From the NCBI GenBank assembly GCA_003003925.1, contig PVWP01000011.1:1-64000 (forward strand): 64,000 nucleotides of DNA. The letters are read 5' to 3'. Under the pieces are notes generated by a model that searched no databases, was not told the DNA's origin, and saw only the letters and a program-made list of their open reading frames with translations. Position numbers and translations under genes: made by a program. Below, one piece after another: positions 44,694 through 54,800 of the stretch. Each line of letters starts with the position of its first letter. Within the stretch, counting starts at the first letter, position 1. The DNA comes from Aphanothece cf. minutissima CCALA 015. Its GTDB lineage: Bacteria; Cyanobacteriota; Cyanobacteriia; PCC-6307; Cyanobiaceae.

Positions 44694-45299
44694 TCAGCGG
44701 ATCGACTGGACGTCGGAGCGGCGGAAGCCCTGCTGCTGCAGGCCCTCGTTGAGGCTGAGCTCGTCGGTGACCCGATCGACGAACAGCACGCCCTGGAGAT
44801 GGTCCATCTCGTGCTGGATGCAGCGGGCCAGCAGGCCGTCGGCCTTGAGGCGGCGCGGGCGACCCGTCTCGTCGCGGTAGGTGACCTCCACCACCGAGGG
44901 ACGCACCACATCGAGGTAGACCCCGGGGATGCTGAGGCAGCCCTCCTCGTAGGTGTTGAAGGAGGCCCCGGCGGCGGTGATCTCCGGGTTGATCAGCACC
45001 AGCGGCGGGGTGGCGGCCTCCTCCAGGTCGAGGTCGATCACCAGGAGCTGGCGATGCACCCCCACCTGGGGGGCCGCCAGGCCGATGCCCTTGGCGGTGT
45101 ACATGCTGCGCAGCATGTCGCGGGCCAGATCACGGACCGAGGCATCCACCTTGCTGATCCGGCGGGCCGGGGCCCGCAGCTCTTTCGAGCCCAGCTTGTG
45201 GATCTCCAGGGGTGGCCGCTCCACCGGCACCTTCGGCACCAGCACGGAGTTGCCGCCCTGTTCGGCGGACCGTGCCATCTGGGCGAAGCTGCGCGCCAA
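44694..45299 (-). CDS. def: Peptide deformylase
   Basis: The 201-residue metalloenzyme shows all three deformylase motifs: GIGLAAPQVG, EGCLSIPG with metal ligand C121, and QHEMDHLQG with H163, E164 and H167. It removes the formyl group from nascent proteins. An N-terminal extension of about 30 residues precedes the core, common in cyanobacteria. It is divergent from the S9 peptidase gene (52 bp between starts) and followed closely by a small membrane protein. Confidence 0.96.
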   Translation of the reverse strand: MARSFAQMARSAEQGGNSVLVPKVPVERPPLEIHKLGSKELRAPARRISKVDASVRDLARDMLRSMYTAKGIGLAAPQVGVHRQLLVIDLDLEEAATPPLVLINPEITAAGASFNTYEEGCLSIPGVYLDVVRPSVVEVTYRDETGRPRRLKADGLLARCIQHEMDHLQGVLFVDRVTDELSLNEGLQQQGFRRSDVQSIR

Positions 45300-45351
45300 G
45301 TCGTCACCTGAAACGATGGGGAGATTCTAGAAGCAGCCTGCGGAGGACTCG

Positions 45352-47268
45352 GTGGGGGCGCAGCCATGGCCGGACACGGCGCCCTTGCCGGCCGAGCTGG
45401 CGGTCGGCCGAACAGCCGGCATCGCCGAACCGCGGCTGGACGGAGGGCGCCTGTTCTGGCTGGAGCAGCGACCCGGGGAGCGGGGACGCACCACCCTGAT
45501 GGGACGGGGCGGGGCCGGCGCAGCCCCGGTGGACCTGACTCCGGGCACCTGGAACCTGCGCACCCGGGTGCACGAATACGGCGGCGGCGCCTATGCGGTG
45601 GCGGGCGACCAGGTCGTGTTCGTCGACGACGGCGACCGCTGCCTGTGGCAGGTCACCCTCACCAGCGACGGCGATCCCGCCACCGTCGCGGAACCCCGGC
45701 GTCTCACCGCCCCGCCCGACCCGGAGCGGCCGCGGGCCTTCGCCGATGGCCTGATCGACCGGGGACGCCGGCGCTGGATCGGCGTGATGGAGCAGGACGG
45801 CCTCGACCGGCTCGTGGCCGTGCCCCTGGCGGGGGGTGAGCCGGAGCTGCTGCACCAGCCGGCCGACTTCTGCGGCGACGCCGTGCTGGCCCCAGGCGGC
45901 GGCCACCTGGCCTGGGTGAGCTGGGAGCAGCCGTTCATGCCCTGGGAGCGCAGCCAGCTCTGGCTCGCCGCCATCGATGCGGCCGGGCAGCTGCGGCAGG
46001 CCCGGCCGATCGCCGGCTCGGCGGCCGGGGATCCCCAGGGGATCTCGGTGTTCCAGCCCCTCTGGCTCGATGACGGCTCCCTGGTGGCTGCCAACGACCG
46101 CAGCGGCTGGTGGAACCTGGAGCGGCTGGCGGACGTGTCCGCCCTGGGGCCGGACACCCTGCCCCGCTGGCAGCCGCTCTGCCCCATGGAGGCGGAGTTC
46201 GCTACGCCGCAGTGGGTGTACGGCCTGCGCACCACCGCCTGGGACGGCACGCGACTGCTGGCGGCGGCCTGCCGCCAGGGGCGCTGGGAACTGGGCAGGC
46301 TGGCGCTGGATGGCGGCCCCTGGGAGCCGATCCCCCTGCCCTTCAGCGATCTGGCCGCCCTGAGCGCCGAGGCGGGCCGGCTGGTGGCGGTGGCCGCCGC
46401 CCCCGCCATCGGCCAGGGGCTGCTGGAGCTGGAGACCGCCAGCGGCACCTGGCGGCACACGCCGGCCGCCCCGCCGCCGCTGGCGGCCGAGGCGACGAGC
46501 CTGCCGGAACCCCTCGGGTTCGACGGCCACGGCGGGGCGCCCACCCACGCCTGGTACTACCCGCCCCGGGGCGGCAGCCACGCCGAGGCCCCCCTGCTGG
46601 TGAAGGGCCACAGCGGCCCCACCGCCATGGCCGGCACCGGGCTCAACCTGGCCATCCAGTTCTGGACCAGCCGCGGCTGGGGCGTGGTGGACGTGAACTA
46701 CGGCGGCTCCACCGGCTTCGGGCGGGCCTACCGCGAGCGCCTTGACGGCCAGTGGGGGGTGGTGGACGTGGCCGACTGCGCCGCCGCCGCCCGGGCCGTG
46801 GTGGCGGCGGGCAAGGCCGACCCGACCCGGGTCGCCTTCGAGGGCGGCAGCGCCGGCGGCTTCACGGTGCTGGCGGCCCTGTGCTTCACCGACGTGTTCA
46901 CGGCCGGCGCCGTCCGCTATCCGGTGACCGATCCGGAGGCCCTGCTGGCCGTGGAGCATCGCTTCGAGGCCCGCTACACCGAGACCCTGATCGGCCCCTG
47001 GCCCGGGGCCCGGGCGCTTTACGAAGCGCGCTCACCCCTGCGCCATGCGACGCGGATCACGGCGCCGGTGCTGTTCTTCCACGGCCTCGATGACCGGGTG
47101 GTGCCGGCCAGTCAGAGTGAGCAGATGGTGGATGCGCTCAGGCAACGCGGACAGGAGGCGGAACTGCACCTGATTCCCGGGGAGGGCCACGGCTTCCGTG
47201 ACAGCGCTGTGCGCACCGCGGTGCTCGAGGCCACCGAAGCCTTCTTCCGCCGCCAGTTCCACCTGTGA
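45352..47268 (+). CDS. S9 family prolyl-oligopeptidase-type peptidase
   Basis: The 638-residue protein has an N-terminal beta-propeller (about 1-380). A C-terminal alpha/beta hydrolase follows, with nucleophile S500 in EGGSAGGFTVLAA, Asp about 580 in GLDDRVVPASQS and His613 in GEGHGFRD. Family members cleave short or acyl-peptides. No signal peptide, so it is probably cytoplasmic peptide turnover. Start is GTG 45352. Its stop overlaps the start of a GltS-type symporter by 4 bp (GTGA), so peptide breakdown and glutamate transport may be co-regulated (inference). Confidence 0.92.
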   Translation: MGAQPWPDTAPLPAELAVGRTAGIAEPRLDGGRLFWLEQRPGERGRTTLMGRGGAGAAPVDLTPGTWNLRTRVHEYGGGAYAVAGDQVVFVDDGDRCLWQVTLTSDGDPATVAEPRRLTAPPDPERPRAFADGLIDRGRRRWIGVMEQDGLDRLVAVPLAGGEPELLHQPADFCGDAVLAPGGGHLAWVSWEQPFMPWERSQLWLAAIDAAGQLRQARPIAGSAAGDPQGISVFQPLWLDDGSLVAANDRSGWWNLERLADVSALGPDTLPRWQPLCPMEAEFATPQWVYGLRTTAWDGTRLLAAACRQGRWELGRLALDGGPWEPIPLPFSDLAALSAEAGRLVAVAAAPAIGQGLLELETASGTWRHTPAAPPPLAAEATSLPEPLGFDGHGGAPTHAWYYPPRGGSHAEAPLLVKGHSGPTAMAGTGLNLAIQFWTSRGWGVVDVNYGGSTGFGRAYRERLDGQWGVVDVADCAAAARAVVAAGKADPTRVAFEGGSAGGFTVLAALCFTDVFTAGAVRYPVTDPEALLAVEHRFEARYTETLIGPWPGARALYEARSPLRHATRITAPVLFFHGLDDRVVPASQSEQMVDALRQRGQEAELHLIPGEGHGFRDSAVRTAVLEATEAFFRRQFHL

Positions 47269-48695
47269 TCGCATCGCTGGTGCCGGGGGTGGTGGATCGG
47301 GTGGAGTGGCTGGCCCTGGCCCTGGCCGCCTTGACGGTGCTGCTGCTGGTCGGCGCCGGCATCGGCGGCCTGCTGGGCATGAAGCGCTGGGGACTGCCGG
47401 AGGCCCTGCTGGCGGGTGGCCTGGGGCTGGTGGTGGCCCCGGCCGGGCTGCTGCCCCTGCTGCCGCAGCGTGTCATCGACCTCTGGGACCAGCTGCCCCT
47501 GCCCCTGCTGACCCTGGTGTTCGCCACGCTCCTGCTGGGCAAGCCGCTGCCGAAGCTGGGGGGGCTGTGGCGCCCGCTCTCGGCCCAGGTGCTGCTGGCC
47601 CTCACCCTGGCCTTCGGCCAGTTCCTGGTGGCGGGGTTGGCGGTGCTGCTGGTGCTGCAGCCCTGGCTGGGGGTGAGCCCGGTCATGGCCTGCCTGATCG
47701 AAGTGGCCTACGAGGGCGGCCACGGCTCCGCCGCCGCCATGGGGCCCACCTATGAGCGGCTGGGCCTGGAGGGGGCCCAGGCCCTGGGGCTGGCCATGGC
47801 CGCCGTCGGGCTGCTGGTGTCGACGGTGGTGGGCGGCCTGCTGGTGGTGCTGGCCCGGGCCCGGGGCTGGTTGATGTTCCCCGATGCGCTGCCGATCGAG
47901 GCAGCGATGGCGCTCGTGGAAGAGGAGACTCCGCCGCTGCAGGAGGTGCCGATGGATCTGCCCCTGGAGGCGGGCACCGTCGAGGTGCCCGCACTGTGGA
48001 GGCAGCTCAGCGACTGGGCCGTGAACCTGGGCCTGGCGGGGGTGGCGGTGCTGTTCGGCTGCGGGGGTCTGGCGGTCCTGCGCTCCATCGCTGACGCCAG
48101 CGGCGGGGTCTTCGCCCTGGTGATCGACGCCCTGCCAGTGTTCCCCCTGGCCCTGGTGGGCTCGCTGCTGGTGCGCCTGATCCTGGAGAAGAGCGGCCAG
48201 ACCCAGTGGGTCTCGACCGCCATCCAGGGCCGGACCGGCACGATCTCCGCCGATCTGCTGATCACCGCCGCCACCGCCTGCCTGGATCTGAGCCTGCTGG
48301 CCCACGACTGGATCCCCCTGACGGTGCTGGCGGTGGTGGGCCTGCTGTGGAACCTGGGGGTGATCCTGCTGCTGGCGCCGCGGATCCTGCCTCCCGACTG
48401 GTTCGAGCGGGCGATCATCGAATTCGGTCAGGCCACGGGGGTGGCCGCCAGCGGCCTGCTGCTGCTGCGCATGGCCGACCCGGGCGACCGCAGCCAGGCG
48501 GTGACGGCCTTCTCGATCAAGCAGCTGCTGCTCCAGCCCCTGCTGGCCGGGGGCGTGATCACCGTGGTGGCCCCGCTGGTGGTGGACGGCTGGGGCCTGC
48601 CGGCCTGGACCGGCCTCTGCCTAGGCCTCGTGGTGCTCTGGAGCGGGCTGGGGCTGTGGCTGGCGGCGCGGGCGCGGGCGCGGGCGGCGGTCTGA
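47265..48695 (+). CDS. GltS-type sodium/glutamate symporter family protein
   Basis: This 476-residue membrane protein has around 12 helices in two inverted halves. The GltS-like signature EVAYEGGHGSAAAMGPTYER sits between them, and a long loop (about 215-245) joins the halves. GltS imports glutamate with sodium; cyanobacterial relatives do so in salt-rich media. The substrate is inferred. It starts at GTG 47265, translationally coupled to the S9 peptidase. An 8-bp inverted repeat (ATCAGCTT at 48695, AAGCTGAT at 48725) at the stop codon may mark the transcript end. Confidence 0.85.
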   Translation: MIASLVPGVVDRVEWLALALAALTVLLLVGAGIGGLLGMKRWGLPEALLAGGLGLVVAPAGLLPLLPQRVIDLWDQLPLPLLTLVFATLLLGKPLPKLGGLWRPLSAQVLLALTLAFGQFLVAGLAVLLVLQPWLGVSPVMACLIEVAYEGGHGSAAAMGPTYERLGLEGAQALGLAMAAVGLLVSTVVGGLLVVLARARGWLMFPDALPIEAAMALVEEETPPLQEVPMDLPLEAGTVEVPALWRQLSDWAVNLGLAGVAVLFGCGGLAVLRSIADASGGVFALVIDALPVFPLALVGSLLVRLILEKSGQTQWVSTAIQGRTGTISADLLITAATACLDLSLLAHDWIPLTVLAVVGLLWNLGVILLLAPRILPPDWFERAIIEFGQATGVAASGLLLLRMADPGDRSQAVTAFSIKQLLLQPLLAGGVITVVAPLVVDGWGLPAWTGLCLGLVVLWSGLGLWLAARARARAAV

Positions 48696-48783
48696 TCAGC
48701 TTCGAACGATCTGTCCCGGGTGGAAAGCTGATGCTCCGCGCATCGCACAGACGGAGACAGCCGAGGGTGGATCAAGGACATTC

Positions 48784-48803
48784 ATTAATCTTTAACGATT
48801 AAT
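48784..48803. promoter_or_regulatory. AT-rich inverted repeat upstream of the giant RTX gene
   Basis: ATTAATC-TTTAAC-GATTAAT is a perfect 7-bp inverted repeat 54 bp before the giant gene's start. It sits in a strikingly AT-rich stretch (48778-48860) within otherwise high-GC DNA. It is a good candidate for a promoter/operator region. The rest of 48696-48857 shows no gene. Confidence 0.5.
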
Positions 48804-48857
48804 CCACGCTTTCCCTGCGAAAGTTCACCAATTCCTTAGGCTGGCTCAGCTGTATTC

Positions 48858-51800
48858 ATGGCTACAGTTAGTCTGCCTCTGACGCCGCCCCTGCTGTCGC
48901 TGGCGGCGATGTCCGACAGCGGCCTCCCGGGCGACAACCTCACCAAAGCCACCACCGCCACCATCAACGTGGCTGCCCAGAGTGGCCTGATCGTCACCCT
49001 CGGTGGCCAGAGCAGGACCGCCGTCAACGGCACCGCCTCCTTCGCTGTCCAGCTCCAGCCAGGCAGCAACACTGTCTCCGCCACGGTCCGTGACCTGGCC
49101 GGCAACATCAGTGATCCCGGAACCCTGGTGGTGGTGCGCGATGGCTCCCCACCAGCCACACCGGTCCTCTCCCTCGACCCCGCCTCCGACAGCGGCACCC
49201 GGGGCGACAACCGCACCAACGCCGCCAGTGCCACCCTCCTCGTGGCCGCCGAGAACGGCAGCACCGTCTCCCTCGGCAACCAGAGCCAGGTGGCCTCCGC
49301 TGGACGTGCCTCCTTCCAGGTGACCCTTGCGGAAGGCTCCAACACCTTCACCGCCACCGCCACCGACGCTGCCGGCAACGTCAGCAGTTCAGGCACCCTC
49401 GTGGTGCTGCGCGATGCCACACCGCCGCCCGCGCCGCTCCTCTCCTTGGCTCCCGCCTCCGACACCGGCCTCAAGGGAGACAACATCACCCGAAACGCCA
49501 CCGCCACCATCGTCGTGGCGGCCCAGAACGCCAGCACCGTCTCCCTCGGCGGTCAGAGCAAGGCGGTCGTCAACGGCAAAGCGTCCTTCCAGGTCACCCT
49601 CAGCGAGGGTCTCAACATCCTCTCGGCCATCGCCAGCGACACGGCAGGAAACGCCAGTCCGGCCGGCACCCTGGAGGTGTTCCGGGATGTGACCCCTCCC
49701 GCCGTCCCGGTGCTGACGCTGGATCCGGCCTCCGACAGCGGCCTACAAGGCGACAACCGCACCAATGCCGCCAGCGTCACCATCCTGGTGAGCGCCGAGG
49801 AAGGAAGCACCGTTTCCCTGGGCGGACAGACCAGGAAAGTCGGTGGCGGCGGCAGCGTGGCCTTCACCGTTGCCCTCAAGCGCGGCACCAACACCCTTTC
49901 CGCCACCGCCACCGACGCCGCCGGCCTTGTCAGTGGCGCCGGCTCGCTGGTGGTGGTGCGCGATGGCTCCCCACCAGCCACACCGGTGCTCTCCCTCGAC
50001 CCCGCCTCCGACAGCGGCACCCGGGGCGACAACCGCACCAACGCCGCCAGTGCCACCCTCCTCGTGGCCGCCGAGAACGGCAGCACCGTCTCCCTCGGCA
50101 ACCAGAGCCAGGTGGCCTCCGCTGGACGTGCCTCCTTCCAGGTGACCCTTGCGGAAGGCTCCAACACCTTCACCGCCACCGCCACCGACGCTGCCGGCAA
50201 CGTCAGCAGTTCAGGCACCCTCGTGGTGCTGCGCGATGCCACACCGCCGCCCGCGCCGCTCCTCTCCTTGGCTCCCGGCAGCGGGGGCAGCACCGCGCTG
50301 GTGGTGAGCGCCGAGAACGGCAGCACCGTCCGCCTCAATGACGGCCGCAGCCAGGTGGTGGCCAACGGCACGGCTCGCTTCCCGGTGGTTCTGCTGCAGG
50401 GGGGAAACACCTTCAGCGCCACCTCCACCGATGCGGCCGGCAACCAAAGTGCCGCCGGGATTCTGGTGGTGGGCGTGGACGGCAACGCTCCACTGCCGCC
50501 CGTACTGAACCTGGCGCCAGCCTCCGACACCGGGGTGGCGGGAGACAACCTCACCAGGCTGCGCACGGTCACGGTCCAGGTGAACGCCGAGAGCGGCAGC
50601 ACGGTCTCGCTGGCAGGCCAGAGCCAGGTGGCCATCGGCGGCAGCGCCAGCTTCCAGGTGGTCCTCACCCCTGGCTCCAACGTCCTCGTGGCCACGGCAC
50701 GCGATCAGGCCGGCAACGTCAGCGCCCAGGGAAGCCTGGTGGTGGAAGTGGACGAGGATCCGCCCGCCGCACCCCTGGTGTCCCTCGACCCCGCCTCCGA
50801 CAGCGGCGAGGCGAACGATGACGGCATCACCAACAAGGGCCGCGTCAGCATCAGCGTCACCGCTGAGGCCGGTACCACCGTCAGCCTGGGTGGCCAGACA
50901 AAGGAATCCACCGGCTCGCCGCTCACGTTCCAGGTTGACCTGACCAGCGAAGGCAACAACAGCTTCACTGCCACCGCCGAAGACAAGGCGGGCAACACCG
51001 GCAGCGGTTCGCTCGTGGTGGTGCGGGACACCGAAAAGCCTGCGGCGCCCTCGCTCAGCCTGGATCCGAATTTCGATACCGGCAGCAGGAACGACGACAA
51101 GATCACCAAGGAAGCCAGCGTCCAGGTGCTGGTGAGGGCCGAAGCGGGCAGCACCGTCACCCTCGGCACCGACCAGCAGAAGGCGGGGGCCGATGGCAGC
51201 GCCGTGTTCACCGTCAACCTCAGTGACGGCACCAACACCCTCTCCGCCACCGCCACCGACGTGGCCGGCAATCAGAGCGATGCCGGCAGCCTGGAGCTGA
51301 CGCTCGACGCCAACCGTCCGGCCAAACCCGTTCTCGACCTCGCCAAAGCCTCCGACAGCGGCGAAAAAGACGACGACGACATCACCAACAAGACCTCGGT
51401 GACGATCGAGGTGGAGGCCGAACCGGACAGCACCGTCACCCTGGGGACGGACGAGAAAACGGTGGGGGCCAGCGGCAAGGTGGTGTTCACCGTGGCCTTG
51501 CAGGAAGGGAAGAACACTCTTTCGGCGAAAACCAAGGACGTGGCCGGCAACGAAAGCGAAGCCGGCACCCTGGAGATCACGCTCGACACCGAGCAGCCCA
51601 ACGCACCGACGCTGACCCTGGATCCGGCCTCCGACAGCGGCACCAAGGGGGACAAGCTCACCAACAAGGCGAGTGTCACCGTGGAGGTGGCGGCGGAGAA
51701 GGACGCCACCGTCAAGCTGGGAACCCAATCGGCTCAGGCCGGCGCCGATGGCAAGGCACGGTTCACCGTGAATCTGACCGAGGGGACAAACAATCTCTCG

Positions 51801-54800
51801 GCCAAGGTCACCGATGGTGCCGGCAATGAAAGCGACGCCGGCACCCTTGCTCTCAAGCTGGACACCCAGAAGCCGGATGCCCCGGTTCTGACACTGGATC
51901 CGAGTTCCGACAGCGATCCCAAAGGGGACAACATCACCAAGGTGGCCACCGCCACAATTGTGGTGACCGCCGAATCCGACAGCACCATCAAGCTGGCCGG
52001 GCAGAGCCAGAAGGTCGTGGCCGGAAGGGCCATCTTTCAGGTGCCGCTGACGGTAGGCGTCAACAACCTTTCGGCCACCGCCACCGATGAGGCCGGGAAT
52101 GAGAGCACGGCCGGTTCGCTGGTGGTGACGCGAGAGGAGCAGGCAGTGGCCGGTGGGGTGACGGATGCGGAATACGCCCTGATGACAGGCTATGCCCACC
52201 GTTTTGCACGTAACAACCAAAATAACCTGCCAAGCCTTGAGGCCATGGGTTTCGAGGTATATGCACAACTAAGTTATCGAGGCACTTCCAACGGCTTCGA
52301 GGGTTTCACCCTGAAACGCGGCAATGACATCGTCGTCGCATTTGCAGGCACGGATGAAGATGTCGATTTCGTACAGGACTTCAACCAGTACTTCGGGAAA
52401 GTAGATCAGATCGCAGGCGCAACCGAGCTCTATATCAACACACTGCTGCAAATCGAAATTGATAAGGCAAAGGATCCGAGCTTCAATCCAAATATAACAT
52501 TTACCGGGCATTCTCTTGGCGGAGGGCTTGCATCCGTCATGGGAATCCTTTTTGACCACCCAGCCATCGCCTTCGACTCGGCTCCCTTCCGCTTCATCAC
52601 CTTCAGCCCTGATTCTGTCGACAGCATCGTTGCTTACGCAGAAGCATACATACAGGGGAAAGGCTCCGGATTGACATTGCCTAAGTTGACAGAATACGCG
52701 TCAGAACTCCACGGCATGCTGATCAGGGAAAACTTGAATCTTGAAGTTCTCCCAACGCAAGCTGAGCTACAAGGACTGCTTGGGACGCCTGAATCCTGGG
52801 GAGCCATCTTTTCTCTGATTCCCAAGTTTTTCAATAGCGGAATCATTCTCAGTGGTGGAATTCCTGCCAATTGGATGACCGCTGCTGGCCTTGTGGCCAG
52901 CAACCCTGATCTTGTCACTAGATTCGAAAATGTCAGAGGCTATAACAAACCCGGTGAATTTCTCTCCCTCGATCCCTTTGTACCCATGCGGATCAACAGG
53001 GAGAAAATGGTCGGAATCGACATGGGACACGTGGGTGGTCCCTGGTGGTTTGGCGATTACTGGCGCGACGAGAACACAGGCTTTGCCAGCTGGGACCTCC
53101 ACACAGGAACGTTATGGAATGCCTTTTTTTCCGATGCACGGATCACAGGAATAGCCCGCAGACTCTGGCAATTCATCCCTGAGGTTTTCAACAGCAAGGT
53201 TGAGGAGAAGGGTTACGACGACCCTAAGACTTCGTTTCTCGAACATGTCACATATGCACCAATATCAGTCGGCGGAGTGACCACTTGGGGACATCTGCTA
53301 GCGCCATTCCTCAGCGAGATCGACAAAATCAAGACTGACGTGCCCTACACGGAGCAAGAGGTACCCGAAAACTACATTCCTGGCGAACTGACTGTAACCA
53401 ATCCAAAAACAGGAAGCGTCGAGAACCTCAACAAAGAATTCGAAAAGAACGCTCTTCCCATCATCCAAGGCCTGATCCAACTCGCTATTAATTACTACAG
53501 GACATTTGACCGACTCGCCAGCGACTTCCCCACGCTTCTCAGTGCCGGGCGTGGATCCATCACCATCAACAAGACACGACTCGTTGACAGACTTGCGCCA
53601 GCAGAATCCGAAGGCTACAACTCACTGAAAGCATACGTTGCCTACAGAATTAAGACTGAAATCCAGGATTTTGGCTCGGAGGAGATAACGATTGCCCTGT
53701 TTGAAAATGCTGGATCCTGGGCCCTTGCCACGCGAACACCTGCCGTCGTGGAGATCACAGGCTCTGATCCTGCCAACGGCTTTCTGCTTGGCAGTTACGG
53801 CCGAGACATCATGAAAGGCGCCGATGGCGACGACGTCTTCCTCGCCGATGAAGGCGACGACAAGGTCGATGCCAGAGGCAAAGGGAAAGACCTGGTGTAC
53901 GGCGGCGCCGGCGACGACATCCTCTACGCCGACTCGGAAGACCATGTCTACGGCGGTTCGGGCGTTGATCGCTACATCGTGACCGGCAAGACGGAGATCC
54001 AGGACTTCGATGGCGAAGGATCGGTCGAATTTGACGGCAAGAAACTCAGCCGCGGCTACAAAGATGGCACCTCCGTCTACTACACCGACAACGGCCAGGG
54101 CATCAAATACCTGTGGCTCGGTGATCGTCTCGAAGTGATCCGCAACGGCAGCGACGAACACCTCATCATCAAGAAATGGAAGAACGGCGATCTCGGCATC
54201 ACCCTCACAGATGACGAAGCCGACCCCAACAAACCGCCCAAGACCAAACGGGTTCCCGCCCGAACGGATCCCCTGGTTCTGGATCTTGACGGCGACGGCA
54301 TCGAAACCATCGGCCCCGATGACCCGGCCAACACCGTCTACTTCGACCAGAAGGGCAACGGCGTGCCGCTTCGCACCGGCTGGGTGTTACCCGACGACGG
54401 CTTCCTCGCCCTGGATCGCAACGGCAACGGCAGGATCGACTCAGGCCAGGAGCTGTTCGGCGATTCCACTCCGCTGTCCTTCGGGGGAACCGCCATCGAT
54501 GGCTTCGATGCCCTCAACCAGGAGGACACCAACCGCGATGGCTGGGTCGATGCCCGCGACGCACGCTTCGGCGACCTGCGGATCTGGCGCGACCTGAACC
54601 AGAACGGCGTTTCCGAGGCGAACGAACTCGCCAGCCTGAGCGAGCTGGGTATCGCCGCCCTGCGGGTCACCAACACGGGCAACCGCCAGGCGCTCGCCAA
54701 CGGCAACCAGGTGGCCGATCTCGGCACCTTCCTCTACGCCGATGGCCGCAGCGGCAGCTCGGCGGTGGTGGGCAGCACGGCCGACATCGACCTGGGCGTG

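Larger units (their letters stand above)
48912..52134 (+). repeat. Array of about 12 Ig-like modules, 93 residues each
   Basis: Modules of about 279 bp each start with SLDPASDSGxxGDNxT and end with TATDxAGNxSxxGTLVVxRD. Starts lie near 48912, 49182, 49455, 49731, 50004, 50277, 50526, 50799, 51070, 51354, 51636 and 51906. The pattern is typical of Bap-type bacterial Ig-like domains in giant surface proteins. The sixth lacks its SDSGxxGDN segment. Later modules (from about 50.8 kb) become acidic (DDDDITN). Confidence 0.88.
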
